Notes: a model not told the origin generated them from the sequence alone. A stretch of 64,000 nt of DNA from Gammaproteobacteria bacterium (GCA_009937505.1 JAACFJ010000009.1:18459-82458); one strand, 5' to 3'. Counted from the stretch's first letter, positions 33,651-42,605 are shown. Numbers and translations: made by a program.

Positions 33651-34756
33651 TTAGAACTGATAAAGGCGCCTGGCCTTGGCGCGCACTGTGGCTGATTCCC
33701 GTATCGGTATTCGCCGTGCTGACGATCGTCGCCACCGGTGGCGGCGGTGGTGGTGACGACATTAGTAACCCGATCAGCGGCGGCGACGACCCCGGTCCCG
33801 TGAACATCCTGCCGACGTACAACTTCTTCCTCACCAACCTGCAGGATACCGATGGCGGCCTGTTGACGGCCTCACTCGGCAGCGGCCTTACCGTGTCGAT
33901 CGACATCGACGGGCTCCTCGCAAACACTATCGACCTGTCGGTCAATGCCAGCAATGAAGTGACGTTCCTGTCGTATGCCGCTCGCGCAGGTTCACGTTTC
34001 GACCTGGTCGTCTCGAGCGGTGGCCTATTTCCGCTCGATGGCACGATAGCGGTGATTCTGACCGAGGATCTCGCATTCGACTTTATTGGCGCACCCCCGA
34101 CGAGCGGCGCCTTCGATGTTGTAATTCCTGCCGAGACCATTAGCGTGACCGTGGTGGCCAGCGGTGTGCAGCTGAGCCTGAGCGGCGGCGAGGTCATCCC
34201 CTACACGTGGGATGAATTCGAAAATCTGCTCGACGATGACGCGCAGGAACCGTGGCTGCGCCGCGCCTCGCTGGCCGGAGGCGCGTTCGAGTTCCTGTAC
34301 GAGAACTTCTTCAACGTCGCCGATATTCTGGACGAACTGGAATTCGCAACGCTCACTAACCAACTGGTGGAAAGTTGCGACATGTTCACCGGAACACCAC
34401 CACCCGGTATTCTGGCGGAAGGCGAAATCACGGTAACCTGGACTGGCTCAGGCGAGCTGTCCCCGGGCGACGACTTCTCCTGGCAGTTCAACCAGTGCTG
34501 GATCGATGAGTCGAATGATCCTATAGATGATCTGATCAACGGCACGATACTGCTGGAAAACTACACGGAGACGGTAGACTTCAGCACGAACACCTTGCTC
34601 GACATCGGGTTTGGTGGTCTGAGTGGCGAGTCGGGCGGAATAATATTCGACCTCACCGTGTCCGAGACCGTCGAGGAGAACGGCGTATTCACGATTGCGG
34701 CCGACGACGTAATCACGATCACCGGCGGTTTCGCGATGATCATCCAGGCGCCGTAG
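33647..34756 (+). CDS. Secreted poly-Gly-start protein of unknown function
   Basis: The protein is 369 residues; the ATG is preceded by GAGGAG and overlaps the upstream stop. After a hydrophobic N-terminus (ALWLIPVSVFAVLTIVAT) comes GGGGGGDD, as in many gammaproteobacterial lipoproteins, but the Cys that would be lipidated is replaced by Thr. The mature part is rich in beta strands, Asp and Thr, with few charged basic residues and two Cys (VESCDMF, FNQCWID) that could form a disulfide. No known domain is recognised. It is coupled to a small membrane protein gene and ends just before palindrome R8. Confidence 0.6.
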   Translation: MIRTDKGAWPWRALWLIPVSVFAVLTIVATGGGGGGDDISNPISGGDDPGPVNILPTYNFFLTNLQDTDGGLLTASLGSGLTVSIDIDGLLANTIDLSVNASNEVTFLSYAARAGSRFDLVVSSGGLFPLDGTIAVILTEDLAFDFIGAPPTSGAFDVVIPAETISVTVVASGVQLSLSGGEVIPYTWDEFENLLDDDAQEPWLRRASLAGGAFEFLYENFFNVADILDELEFATLTNQLVESCDMFTGTPPPGILAEGEITVTWTGSGELSPGDDFSWQFNQCWIDESNDPIDDLINGTILLENYTETVDFSTNTLLDIGFGGLSGESGGIIFDLTVSETVEENGVFTIAADDVITITGGFAMIIQAP

Positions 34757-34762
34757 GTATTT

Positions 34763-34820
34763 AGGGACAGTGACTTTAAGTGCCAGGCGCCTTCGCCTGG
34801 CACTTAAAGTCACTGTCCCC
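34763..34820. repeat. Palindromic repeat copy R8
   Basis: Arms AGGGACAGTGACTTTAAGTG and its complement enclose the loop CGCCTTCG, between convergent genes. The right arm is followed by TTTTATT, so a rightward transcript would carry a hairpin plus U-run as in an intrinsic terminator. The left end has three rather than four G. Confidence 0.95.
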
Positions 34821-34825
34821 TTTTA

Positions 34826-35470
34826 TTATTTCTGCAGCTCTTCGCGAACCAGGTTCGCCAGCTGCTCCTGCCCGAAACTGGGCAGCTGCCGGCCGTTGAC
34901 GAAGTATTCCGGCGTCGCGACGACCTTCAGCACTTTCGAGTCCTGCATATCCTTCTCGATGCGCTCCAGGACTTCTGCTGAACTCATGTCGGCCTGGAGC
35001 TGATCCATATCAAGGCCCACGCCCGCCAGGGCCGGCAGGACGCTGTCGGGCTGCACGATATGGTTGTTCACCCACTGTCTTTGCGACGCCAGCAGGGTTT
35101 CGAGCGTTTCCCAGTATTTGCCCTGGTTGCGGCTGGCCTCGAGGACCCTGACCGCGTAATCGACGCCGTCATGGAACGCGACGTGACGAACTGAGAGGCG
35201 GATCTCATCGGGTATATCAGCCATCCACCCCTTGACCATCGGATAAAACAGGGCACAGGTTCCGCAAGCCGGGTCGAGAAACTCGACGATATGCACCTTG
35301 GCATCCGGGGGGCCCAGCGTAGGCGAATGTTCGCTCGCAAGAGCCGCCTGGCGCACATCGTCCTCAGCCTGCGAAGGCTGAGAGTCACCACATCCGTAAA
35401 GCAATGTTGCCAATAACAGGCCGCCCAGGGCTGCCGCGAGGAGACCTGTTCGGATGTTGTCATTATTCAT
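34826..35470 (-). CDS. DsbA-family thioredoxin-fold lipoprotein
   Basis: The protein is 214 residues with a lipoprotein signal (LGGLLLATLLYGC). The thioredoxin-fold domain shows VHIVEFLDPACGTCALFYPMVK with the CGTC redox site, a long helical insert, and TPEYFVNGRQLP with the cis-Pro. This matches DsbA/DsbG-like thiol oxidoreductases of the thioredoxin_4 group. It would oxidise or isomerise disulfides at the inner or outer membrane. The gene is convergent with the secreted poly-Gly protein, itself a potential client with two Cys, but that is speculation. Confidence 0.85.
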   Translation of the reverse strand: MNNDNIRTGLLAAALGGLLLATLLYGCGDSQPSQAEDDVRQAALASEHSPTLGPPDAKVHIVEFLDPACGTCALFYPMVKGWMADIPDEIRLSVRHVAFHDGVDYAVRVLEASRNQGKYWETLETLLASQRQWVNNHIVQPDSVLPALAGVGLDMDQLQADMSSAEVLERIEKDMQDSKVLKVVATPEYFVNGRQLPSFGQEQLANLVREELQK

Positions 35471-35772
35471 GTTCGCTTCCTCGTCGCAAATGACGGCTTA
35501 CTGGTGATCAGATCTTACCAACCAGGGTCGGACCTTCGTAAGTCCTTAGGTCATTAGATAATTGTCTCCTGAAAACGGTCTCGAATCAGCGCTAATTGCT
35601 ATTTTTGGGGATCAAAATATGCCTGTTTCGGGGTCGGCTTGCACGACACGCCTCTTGCGGCCTAAATCGCATTTATGCCAACGAAATCAGTTGATTAAGG
35701 CCAGAATTATGCTCGACATAGCGCAATTTTTCAATTAACTCAAGGGGTTACGGTGGTCCGACCCTGCTGCTG
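35471..35772. other. Intergenic region, no gene seen
   Basis: This 302-base gap lies between the end of the DctM gene and the start of the DsbA-like gene, both on the minus strand. It is AT-richer than its surroundings (for example gcgcaatttttcaattaac). It should hold the DsbA-like gene's promoter. I find no palindrome copy and no RNA gene. Confidence 0.5.
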
Positions 35773-37068
35773 CTAATGCGGAGAAAAACCGAACCACTGC
35801 GGGAAAACGACCAGGATGCCCAGCACGATCATCTGCAGGATGATAAACGGCGCGACGCCATAGTAGATATCGGTGGTGCGGACCTCCGCCGGTGCAACGC
35901 CTTTAAGATAAAACAGGCTGAAGCCAAATGGTGGTGTCAGGAATGAGGTCTGCAGGTTCATCGCTACGAGGATCGCATACCAGACCGGGTTTATCCCCAG
36001 GCTTGCGGCAATGGGCACCAGGATCGGCACGACGATGTAGGAAATCTCGACAAAATCGATAAAGAAGCCCAGCACCATGATGACCAGCATGGACAGGATC
36101 AGGAACCCCCACTCTTCTCCCGGCAGGCTCAGCATGAATTCTTCAACGATCCAGTCACCGCCGGTGTAGGTGAAGACCATCGAGAAAGCGGTCGCGCCGA
36201 TCAGGATCGCAAACACCATGGCCGTTATCTTGACGGTCTCGAGGGAGCTCTCCCAGACCATGCGAACCGAGAACCGGCCATAGAGTGCAGCCAGGAGGAT
36301 GGCGCCAACGCCGCCCACCGAGGAAGATTCCGTCGGTGTTGCCACGCCGGTCAGGATTGAGCCGAGCACCAGTACGATCAACACGAGCGGCGGGACGACT
36401 GCCTTCAGCGCAAACCATACCTGTTGCCGCTTCGATCCCGTCGCCTCTGCGAGCCGGATTGGCGGCGCATGGTCCTTTTTGATCAGCGTGATGATGACAA
36501 TGTAGGCGATATAAAAGACGACCAGGGACAGGCCCGGCCAGAGCGCCGCCTTGAACAGGTCGCCGACGGGTTCCTGGAATACGTCGCCGAGGATGATGAG
36601 AATAATGGACGGCGGAATGATCTGACCAAGGGTACCTGCAGCGCAGATTGTTCCGGTGGCCAGGCGCCTGTCGTAGTTGTACTTGAGCATGACCGGCAGG
36701 GAGATGACCCCCATTGCCACCACGCTTGCACCGACGACGCCCGTGGATGCGGCCAATAACGCACCGACCAGGATCGTCGAAATGGCGATGCCGCCACGAA
36801 TCTCACCGAACAGGAAACCCATCGATTCGAGCAAGCGTTCAGCCAGGTCGGATTTTTGCAGAACGATGCCCATGAAGATAAACAGCGGTATGGCCATCAG
36901 GATCGTGTTATTCATGATCGACCAGATGCGGTGCGGCATCAGCGAGAAGATCTCCGGGCCTTCGGCCAGCAGGCCAAAAAGGACCGCAACCCCACCGAAG
37001 GTAAACGCCACGGGAAAGCCCACAAGCAACATCAACAGGGCTACGCCGAACATGATGAGCCCGGTCAT
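35773..37068 (-). CDS. dctM: TRAP transporter large permease DctM
   Basis: This is the 431-residue large membrane subunit of a tripartite ATP-independent periplasmic transporter, with a dozen hydrophobic segments. Typical stretches are GIVLQKSDLAERLLESMG, GVVGASVVAMGVISLPVMLKYNYDRRLATGTICAAGTLGQIIPPSI and MNLQTSFLTPPFGFSLFYLKGVAP. It forms the elevator-type sodium-driven carrier domain. The ATG at 37068 has GGAAGG upstream. It is the third gene of dctP-dctQ-dctM; the order on the minus strand is receptor, small permease, large permease. Confidence 0.92.
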   Translation of the reverse strand: MTGLIMFGVALLMLLVGFPVAFTFGGVAVLFGLLAEGPEIFSLMPHRIWSIMNNTILMAIPLFIFMGIVLQKSDLAERLLESMGFLFGEIRGGIAISTILVGALLAASTGVVGASVVAMGVISLPVMLKYNYDRRLATGTICAAGTLGQIIPPSIILIILGDVFQEPVGDLFKAALWPGLSLVVFYIAYIVIITLIKKDHAPPIRLAEATGSKRQQVWFALKAVVPPLVLIVLVLGSILTGVATPTESSSVGGVGAILLAALYGRFSVRMVWESSLETVKITAMVFAILIGATAFSMVFTYTGGDWIVEEFMLSLPGEEWGFLILSMLVIMVLGFFIDFVEISYIVVPILVPIAASLGINPVWYAILVAMNLQTSFLTPPFGFSLFYLKGVAPAEVRTTDIYYGVAPFIILQMIVLGILVVFPQWFGFSPH

Positions 37069-37132
37069 CTCGGGTTACCTTCCCGCCATCGGCCCACGCT
37101 GATGTTGGCCGGACTCAGATACTCCAGTGCCA

Positions 37133-37672
37133 CTACAGAATCTCACTCTCGATGCGGCGTTCGGGCGGGGCTGCGAGACCCCGGAAAACATTGATGTTAT
37201 GAATGACGAACCCGGTTGCCGAGACGATCAGAAAGACAAAAGACGCCGGGATTACCAGCTTGATCAGCCAGCGATAGGGAAGACCGCCCGGATCGCCACT
37301 CACCTCACCCGAGTTATAGGCCTCCTGCACGTACCAGACGGAACCTTCGATGACCAGCACGCTGAGCGGGAGCAACAGCAAGACGGTGCCACCAATGTTG
37401 ACGATGGCTTTCCAGCGGGCTGAGAAACGGTCGTACAAGACGTCGACACGCACGTGGCCGTCTTCCTTCAGTCCGTAGGCAATGCCGAACAGGAAGACCA
37501 TCGCAAACAGGTGCCACTCCATCTCCTGCAGGGCAATCGACCCGGTGCTGAAGAAATAACGCATGATCGCGTCGTAGAAGACGTTCAGCAGCATAGCCAG
37601 ATTGAGAATGCCGGCAATCCACCCCATCAGATCGGAGAAGCGATCGAAGAATAGCTCTAGCTTAAGGAGCAT
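37133..37672 (-). CDS. dctQ: TRAP transporter small permease DctQ
   Basis: The protein is 179 residues with four hydrophobic helices: the first at about 10-32 (LMGWIAGILNLAMLLNVFYDAIMRY), then EMEWHLFAMVFLFGIAYGLKEDGHVRVDVLYDRFS (the family signature), IVNIGGTVLLLLPLSVLVI, and a last one near residue 150. DctQ subunits scaffold the large permease and the receptor. The gene lies 58 bases after dctP and 64 bases before dctM. Confidence 0.9.
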   Translation of the reverse strand: MLLKLELFFDRFSDLMGWIAGILNLAMLLNVFYDAIMRYFFSTGSIALQEMEWHLFAMVFLFGIAYGLKEDGHVRVDVLYDRFSARWKAIVNIGGTVLLLLPLSVLVIEGSVWYVQEAYNSGEVSGDPGGLPYRWLIKLVIPASFVFLIVSATGFVIHNINVFRGLAAPPERRIESEIL

Positions 37673-37730
37673 GAGGTGCCCTTACACGACAACAAGTGAC
37701 TCCCGGCCGAAGCCGGGAGTCCGCACGGGA

Positions 37731-38858
37731 CTATTCGAGATTATCTTTGAGATAGGCGTAGTCGGAAATTTCGGTCCACTTGCGCGCCATCTTCATGTAG
37801 TTGGTTTGTGATTCGAGGATTTCCTTGAACATCGGGTCAGCGGCTGCACTTTCCGCCAGCAACTCCTGGTTGATCCTCTTCATTTCGGCAATGATTACGG
37901 GAGAGAAGGTGCGGATTTTGACGTCCGGGTAATCTTCTTCGATCGACGCCCAGTTGACGGCGCTATCGTGGTAGGAGCGGGCATACATGTCATAGGCCGC
38001 GAACTGCATGGCAGTGACCAGGATCGCCTGCAGATGCCCAGGCAGACCGTCGAACGCGGCCTTGTTGACCATGAACTGCAGTTCCGTCGCCGGCTCATGC
38101 CAGCCGGTGTAGTAATAAGGAGCGATCTTCTGGAATCCCATATTGAGATCGAGGGACGGCCCGACCCACTCCAGGGCATCGATGGTGCCGCGTTCGAGCG
38201 CCGTATAGAGTTCGCCAGGGGCGATGTTCGTTACCACGACACCGAGCTTGGAGAGGATCTCGCCGGCGAATCCCGGGATACGCATCTTGAGACCATCGAG
38301 GTCGTCAAGAGTATTGATCTCCTTGCGGAACCAGCCACCCATCTGGTTGCCGGTATTACCGCCGGGGAAGCTGTAAACGCCGTGTTTGTCGTAGACCTTT
38401 TTCATCAACTCCATACCGCCACCGTAATAGAACCAGGCGTACTGTTCCGGCGCGATCATGCCTAAGGGCATAGTGGAGAAGAACATGGTATTGGGGTCCT
38501 TGCCCTTCCAGTAATAAGAAGCCGAGTGACCCATCTCGTACTGGCCGGCATTGACCATGTCGAGGATGCCGAGTGCCGCCTTGTGCTTGTTGGCCGAGTC
38601 GATTCGTATTTCCAGTTCACCGCCGGACATTTCTTTGACCAGGTCGGCCATCTTGATGACCGCGTCGCCAAAGATCGGGAATCCCGTCCCCCAGGTCTGG
38701 GCCAGTTTCCAGACAATGACTTCTTTCTCGACTTTGCTTTCCGCCGGCGCTGCTGCCTGTTGTTGTTGCGGTTTTTCCCCACAAGCCGCCAGAGTAAGCA
38801 AAGAGACCACTACCACCAGGCCGGTGATTGGTTTCATCGCGTGCTTCAGCTGTTTCAT
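37731..38858 (-). CDS. dctP: TRAP substrate-binding lipoprotein DctP
   Basis: This is a 375-residue periplasmic receptor with a lipoprotein signal (LVVVSLLTLAACGEKPQQQQ). After a Gln/Ala-rich linker come VWKLAQTWGTGFPIFGDAV, ISTMPLGM-like SFFSTMPLGMIAPEQYAWFYYGGG, and ALEWVGPSLDLNMGFQKIAPYYYTGWHEP. This is the pattern of the DctP subgroup that binds 2-oxo acids or other carboxylates (TakP-like; 'mannitol/chloroaromatic' subgroup of annotations). The specific ligand is not assignable. The ATG has AAGGAAG upstream. It heads the dctPQM operon. Confidence 0.9.
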   Translation of the reverse strand: MKQLKHAMKPITGLVVVVSLLTLAACGEKPQQQQAAAPAESKVEKEVIVWKLAQTWGTGFPIFGDAVIKMADLVKEMSGGELEIRIDSANKHKAALGILDMVNAGQYEMGHSASYYWKGKDPNTMFFSTMPLGMIAPEQYAWFYYGGGMELMKKVYDKHGVYSFPGGNTGNQMGGWFRKEINTLDDLDGLKMRIPGFAGEILSKLGVVVTNIAPGELYTALERGTIDALEWVGPSLDLNMGFQKIAPYYYTGWHEPATELQFMVNKAAFDGLPGHLQAILVTAMQFAAYDMYARSYHDSAVNWASIEEDYPDVKIRTFSPVIIAEMKRINQELLAESAAADPMFKEILESQTNYMKMARKWTEISDYAYLKDNLE

Positions 38859-38937
38859 TGCTTTTCTTCCTTTCAGATAGAAGGAGGGGAAATTCTAGCG
38901 CGTTCGCGAGGGAAAAGCGTTGTATAAGGGGCGTGCA

Positions 38938-38953
38938 TTGGACGAATTGACCC
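38938..38953 (+). repeat. Short direct repeat, left copy
   Basis: TTGGACGAATTGACCC here matches TTGGACGAACTGACCC at 46545-46560 in 15 of 16 bases, same orientation. The two copies flank the oxidase region and lie close to the two halves of a rhodanese-like gene. Confidence 0.5.
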
Positions 38954-39019
38954 ATGTTCCGGATGTGGACGACATAGTGCCCGGACCAAAGGAATCGGAA
39001 TCAGGCCTGGAGGGGGAAC

Positions 39020-39178
39020 ATGAGCAAGCTTGGTTACAAAGCCCTGGTTGCAGCAGCCGAGGCAAAGATACGGATTATCTCAGCCGCCGATGCCATCGAC
39101 ATGCTGGGTGCGAGGCGCTGCCGGCCTTGCGTTGTCGCGCTGAAGACGGCTATCGGCGAACCGGCCCGGTTCCAATAG
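39020..39178 (+). pseudogene. N-terminal stub of a rhodanese-like gene
   Basis: An ATG with a strong ribosome-binding site (GGAGGGGGAAC) opens a 52-residue frame: GYKALVAAAEAKIRIISAADAIDML is the N-terminal helix and first strand of single-domain rhodanese-like proteins. After DMLG the frame diverges into ARRCRPCVVALKTAIGEPARFQ and stops, without the catalytic half. It is not in the ORF track. A matching C-terminal half lies on the same strand at 46772-46948. It may be a decayed gene, or translated as a short peptide. Confidence 0.5.
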
Positions 39179-39187
39179 AATAGACGC

Positions 39188-39841
39188 ATGGGGCTGGGCC
39201 GGACATCGTGTAGTTGGCTGCTGGCAGCGCTGGCGACCATCGCCTGCGTTTGCACGGCGAAACCGTGCGCTGCGCACGGCAGCGTCACGCCGGACGCGGA
39301 CCTTTGCATTATTCGCATCGGCTTTTTCAGAGCCCATTTCAAGGTATACCTGCCCGAATCGCACGGCCACAAGGACTTTTGCGAGGACCTGCCGGGCATC
39401 GGCAACAGTATTTTTGTCATGGAATACGAACACGATGGGCTTGGAGCGGTACCGATCGACTTCCGAATCATCAAGAACGTTACGGGCCAGGGACGCTTTA
39501 CCAATCTCGATCATGTAACGCAGCTCGGCGACCTTGCCGATATCACGGTTTTGCACCACCCGGCGGCCATTCAGCGGGACGTTTTCACTACCGCCCATTC
39601 GTTCGACGCGCCAGGAGAGTTTGTCGGGATCGTCACGGTCGATCGGCCCGACGGGAACGGCGTCTACACGGCCATATTTCCGTTCGAAGCCGGCTTTACC
39701 GGGCCCGGATATTGGCCGTGGGTTATTGCGGCATTGATATTTTTGCAGATCAACTACTTGTGGATGAGCGGACGCCTCACCCGCTCGAAATCACCGGACG
39801 GCGCGACCGCAACACTCGCCGAGCGGAGCGACCGTGGCTAG
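39188..39841 (+). CDS. Hypothetical exported membrane-anchored protein
   Basis: I do not recognise this family. The protein is 217 residues with a signal peptide (LLAALATIACVCTAKPCAAHG), a periplasmic part with several His and Cys (CIIRIGFFRAHFKVYLPESHGHKDFCEDL), and one C-terminal membrane helix (YWPWVIAALIFLQINYLWM). The His/Cys content near the mature N-terminus would suit copper or heme binding. It overlaps the FixH-like gene by 8 bases and precedes a di-heme peroxidase gene, so a role in respiratory or metal handling is plausible but unproven. Confidence 0.6.
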   Translation: MGLGRTSCSWLLAALATIACVCTAKPCAAHGSVTPDADLCIIRIGFFRAHFKVYLPESHGHKDFCEDLPGIGNSIFVMEYEHDGLGAVPIDFRIIKNVTGQGRFTNLDHVTQLGDLADITVLHHPAAIQRDVFTTAHSFDAPGEFVGIVTVDRPDGNGVYTAIFPFEAGFTGPGYWPWVIAALIFLQINYLWMSGRLTRSKSPDGATATLAERSDRG

Positions 39842-40232
39842 CTGGCGCCGGTGTCTGTTTGTAGCCGCAATGATGATGGTCGTCGTCGCGTCGGCGGACG
39901 AGTCGAATTCGTGGCTTTCCCGTTCGGGCCACTTCCGTGTGAGCTACGAAAGTGACCTGCAGCCCATCGTTATCAACAGGATGCATAGCTGGGTTCTCAT
40001 CGTGGCCGACGGGGATGGCGTGCCGGTGACCGGCGCCACTCTGAGTATCGCTGGCGGCATGCCGGCTCATGACCACGGGCTCCCCACCTCGCCACAGGTA
40101 ACTCGCGAACTGGGGCCCGGGCGCTACCTGCTTGAGGGGCTGCGTTTTCATATGAACGGCGAATGGCAAATCGAGATCGCCATTGAGGCCGGAGAGCTGC
40201 GTGACGTTGCCGTCATTCCACTGCAACTATAG
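39834..40232 (+). CDS. FixH/YtkA-like periplasmic protein
   Basis: The protein is 132 residues from a GTG at 39834. A signal peptide (LFVAAMMMVVVASA) is followed by a beta-sandwich with SDLQPIVINRMHSWVLIVAD, GATLSIAGGMPAHDHGLPTSPQVT and GRYLLEGLRFHMNGEWQIEI. This is the FixH/YtkA pattern, including the Met-x-x-His-x-His segment typical of proteins linked to copper and oxidase assembly. It is coupled to the upstream gene and 18 bases before the cytochrome c peroxidase gene. Confidence 0.75.
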   Translation: MASWRRCLFVAAMMMVVVASADESNSWLSRSGHFRVSYESDLQPIVINRMHSWVLIVADGDGVPVTGATLSIAGGMPAHDHGLPTSPQVTRELGPGRYLLEGLRFHMNGEWQIEIAIEAGELRDVAVIPLQL

Positions 40233-40250
40233 ATCAGGCTGCAGAACCTG

Positions 40251-41495
40251 ATGCGGCGCATGCGCCAGCTGTTGCTATTGCTGCTTATCGGGACGGCCGG
40301 CTATTTCGGCTGGATGTACCGGCCCGTCAGCCCGCATCCCTGGAGCGAGGCCGACCTCGACACCCTGCGCAGTCTGTGGTTCGAGAGCCTTCCCGCCCCG
40401 CCGGAGGACCTCTCGAACGCTGTTGCGGACGATGGCCGCGCCGCACTCATGGGCAACCGGCTGTTCTTCGATACACGCATGAGTGCGAATGGCGAAGTCT
40501 CTTGTGCCAGCTGCCACGACCCGGACCTCGAGTTCACCGACGGCAGGCATAAAGGCCGCGGCATCGGCGAGTCCAAGCGCAACACGCGCAGCGTCGTCGC
40601 CAGCGCTTATAGCCCGTGGCTTTACTGGGACGGTCGCCGGGACAGCCTGTGGTCACAGGCACTATCGCCGCTGGAAGATCCGAACGAACATGGCAGCAAC
40701 CGAATGCACATTGTGCGCTTCGTGACCACAGAACCGACATACAAATCGATGTATGCAGCGCTTTTCGGACCGGCGCCCGACTTCGCCGACAGCAATCGTT
40801 ATCCATCCGCTGCCGCACCGGGGAACAACGAGGAACTTGCGCGCGCATGGCGGCAAATGAGTCAACAGGATCGACAGAGCGTGAACCGGGTATTCGCGAA
40901 TATCGGCAAGGCAATCGCCGCATATGAACGCACGCTGCTGCCGGAGCGCAGCCGCTTTGACGACTATGTCCGTGCCGTCATCGACGATGACCGGCAAAGA
41001 CAGCAAGCCGTGTTCAGCAACGACGAAGTTCTCGGGTTACAGCTCTTTATCGGCGCAGCGCGCTGCACGGAATGCCATAACGGACCGTTGCTGACAAACG
41101 ACGAATTTCACAACACGGCCGTGCTGGCCTTTCCCGGCGACCTGCCCGATCGTGGCCGAATCGACGGCGTTCGCGAAGTCATCGAGAACGAATTCAACTG
41201 TCTTGGAGAATACAGCGACGATCCACAGCATCGCTGCCCGGAGCTGACGTTCGTGCGCACCGATCCTGAACTGGTCGGCGCGATACGAACGCCATCGCTG
41301 AGAAACCTTGCCCGGACCGGTCCCTTCATGCACAAAGGCCAGATTGATTCGCTCGCCGGGGTGCTCGAGCACTACAACCGCGCACCCGATGCAATGATTG
41401 GCCACAACGAGGCGAAACCGCTGGGCTTGAGCCGGCCGCAACTCAGGCGTCTGGAGGCATTCCTGGAAACATTGGCAGCCCCGTCATCCAGGTAG
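40251..41495 (+). CDS. Di-heme cytochrome c peroxidase (MauG/CcpA-like)
   Basis: The protein is 414 residues with an N-terminal membrane helix (LLLLLLIGTAGYFGWMY). Two c-type heme motifs are present, CASCHD near residue 85 and CTECHNGP near 275. Between them GESKRNTRSVVASAYSPWLYWDGRRDSLWSQALSPLEDPNEHG is the conserved bacterial di-heme peroxidase region, and RTPSLRNLARTGPFMHKGQIDSL near the C-terminus holds the second distal ligand region. It reduces H2O2 or modifies protein residues (MauG-like) in the periplasm. It is convergent with the cytochrome oxidase operon with no palindrome between them. Confidence 0.88.
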   Translation: MRRMRQLLLLLLIGTAGYFGWMYRPVSPHPWSEADLDTLRSLWFESLPAPPEDLSNAVADDGRAALMGNRLFFDTRMSANGEVSCASCHDPDLEFTDGRHKGRGIGESKRNTRSVVASAYSPWLYWDGRRDSLWSQALSPLEDPNEHGSNRMHIVRFVTTEPTYKSMYAALFGPAPDFADSNRYPSAAAPGNNEELARAWRQMSQQDRQSVNRVFANIGKAIAAYERTLLPERSRFDDYVRAVIDDDRQRQQAVFSNDEVLGLQLFIGAARCTECHNGPLLTNDEFHNTAVLAFPGDLPDRGRIDGVREVIENEFNCLGEYSDDPQHRCPELTFVRTDPELVGAIRTPSLRNLARTGPFMHKGQIDSLAGVLEHYNRAPDAMIGHNEAKPLGLSRPQLRRLEAFLETLAAPSSR

Positions 41496-41557
41496 ACCCT
41501 GCACCTGTACGTCACCTTGCGGGGCCGGACGCCTGCCTCAAGAGGCCGACGTTTAGC

Positions 41558-41908
41558 CTAGTGGTGTGGCGGCGCCTGTGGCTCGAACGTACTCTCGCCG
41601 TAATAGTCGACGCGCGTGTCTTCAATATAGCCGCCCTCGAGCGCCATCAGCCAGATCAGCACAAGTATCGCCGCCGGCGGTCCGAGTATCGCCAGCTTGA
41701 GCGCTATACGCTCCCATTGCATGTGCATGAAAATGGCAATAATGAAACCGGCTTTTACGAACATAAAGATCAGGATCAACGTTGGCCGCCAGAATCCCTG
41801 GATGTTCATGTAGTCCACCATGTAGGAAAAGAAACTCACGACGAACAGAAGCAGCCAGATCCAGAGGTAGATCTTGATCGGGTGTTGTTGCCCTTCTTCA
41901 TGTGCCAT
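41558..41908 (-). CDS. Cytochrome c oxidase subunit IV
   Basis: This is a 116-residue small membrane subunit. The ATG at 41908 (AHEEGQQHPIKIYLWIW) with AAGGAC upstream is preferred to the ORF-track start. Three hydrophobic helices are visible (IWLLLFVVSFFSYMVDYM, LILIFMFVKAGFIIAIFMHM, LGPPAAILVLIWLMAL). FVKAGFIIAIFMHMQWER is the signature of bacterial subunit IV (COX4_pro/CyoD-like). It is the last gene of the oxidase operon and is not needed for catalysis but stabilises the complex. Confidence 0.82.
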   Translation of the reverse strand: MAHEEGQQHPIKIYLWIWLLLFVVSFFSYMVDYMNIQGFWRPTLILIFMFVKAGFIIAIFMHMQWERIALKLAILGPPAAILVLIWLMALEGGYIEDTRVDYYGESTFEPQAPPHH

Positions 41909-41918
41909 GGAACAGTCC

Positions 41919-42605
41919 TTACCAGAGATAGAAAAACGCGAAGATGAATACCCACACGAGGTCGACGAAGTGCCAGTAAAGCCCGGCAATTTCGACGATC
42001 TCGTAATTTCCGCCGCGACGTTCGTAAATGCCCCTCTTGACCCTTATAGCGACCCACATCAGGTAAATGACGCCGGCCGACACGTGCAAACCGTGAAATC
42101 CGGTGATCATGAAAAAGCTGGAGCCGAATTGCGCGGCGCCCATGGGGTTGCTCCAGGGACGAACGCCCTCTTCCACGATGAGCTTGGTCCATTCGAAAGC
42201 CTGCATGCCGACGAATGAAGCGCCGAGGATTGCCGTTGCAACCATGAGCCAGAAGGTCTTGTTCTTGTCCCTGCGATAACCCATGTTGACGGCCATCGCC
42301 ATCGTACCGGACGACGTGATCAGGATGAAGGTCATTATGGCGATGAGAATCAGCGGGATCGGGTCGCCACCGAAAGACAGCGCGAATACTTCGCTCGGCA
42401 CCGGCCATGGATCCGTCGTCGATATTCGCACGGCCATGTAGGACACGAGGAAACAGCTGAAGATGAAGGTGTCACTCAGCAGGAAGATCCACATCATCGC
42501 CTTGCCCCACGGGACGCCGAACACCTGCTTGTCCCGCGAGAAGTCACTGACGACGCCTTCCAGGCCAGGCGCCTCAGCCGCGTGCTCCATAACTACTTCA
42601 GACAT
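41919..42605 (-). CDS. ctaE: Cytochrome c oxidase subunit III
   Basis: The protein is 228 residues with five to seven helices. SDTFIFSCFLVSYMAVRI, GFHGLHVSAGVIYLMWVA and YEIVEIAGLYWHFVDLVWVFIFAFFYLW are standard subunit III motifs, including the final WHFVDLVW. Subunit III protects and supplies protons to the catalytic subunit. The ATG has GAGGAA nine bases upstream. It sits between a second subunit III-like gene and subunit IV, the CoxO/CoxP-like layout known from the Bradyrhizobium coxMNOP oxidase. Confidence 0.9.
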   Translation of the reverse strand: MSEVVMEHAAEAPGLEGVVSDFSRDKQVFGVPWGKAMMWIFLLSDTFIFSCFLVSYMAVRISTTDPWPVPSEVFALSFGGDPIPLILIAIMTFILITSSGTMAMAVNMGYRRDKNKTFWLMVATAILGASFVGMQAFEWTKLIVEEGVRPWSNPMGAAQFGSSFFMITGFHGLHVSAGVIYLMWVAIRVKRGIYERRGGNYEIVEIAGLYWHFVDLVWVFIFAFFYLW

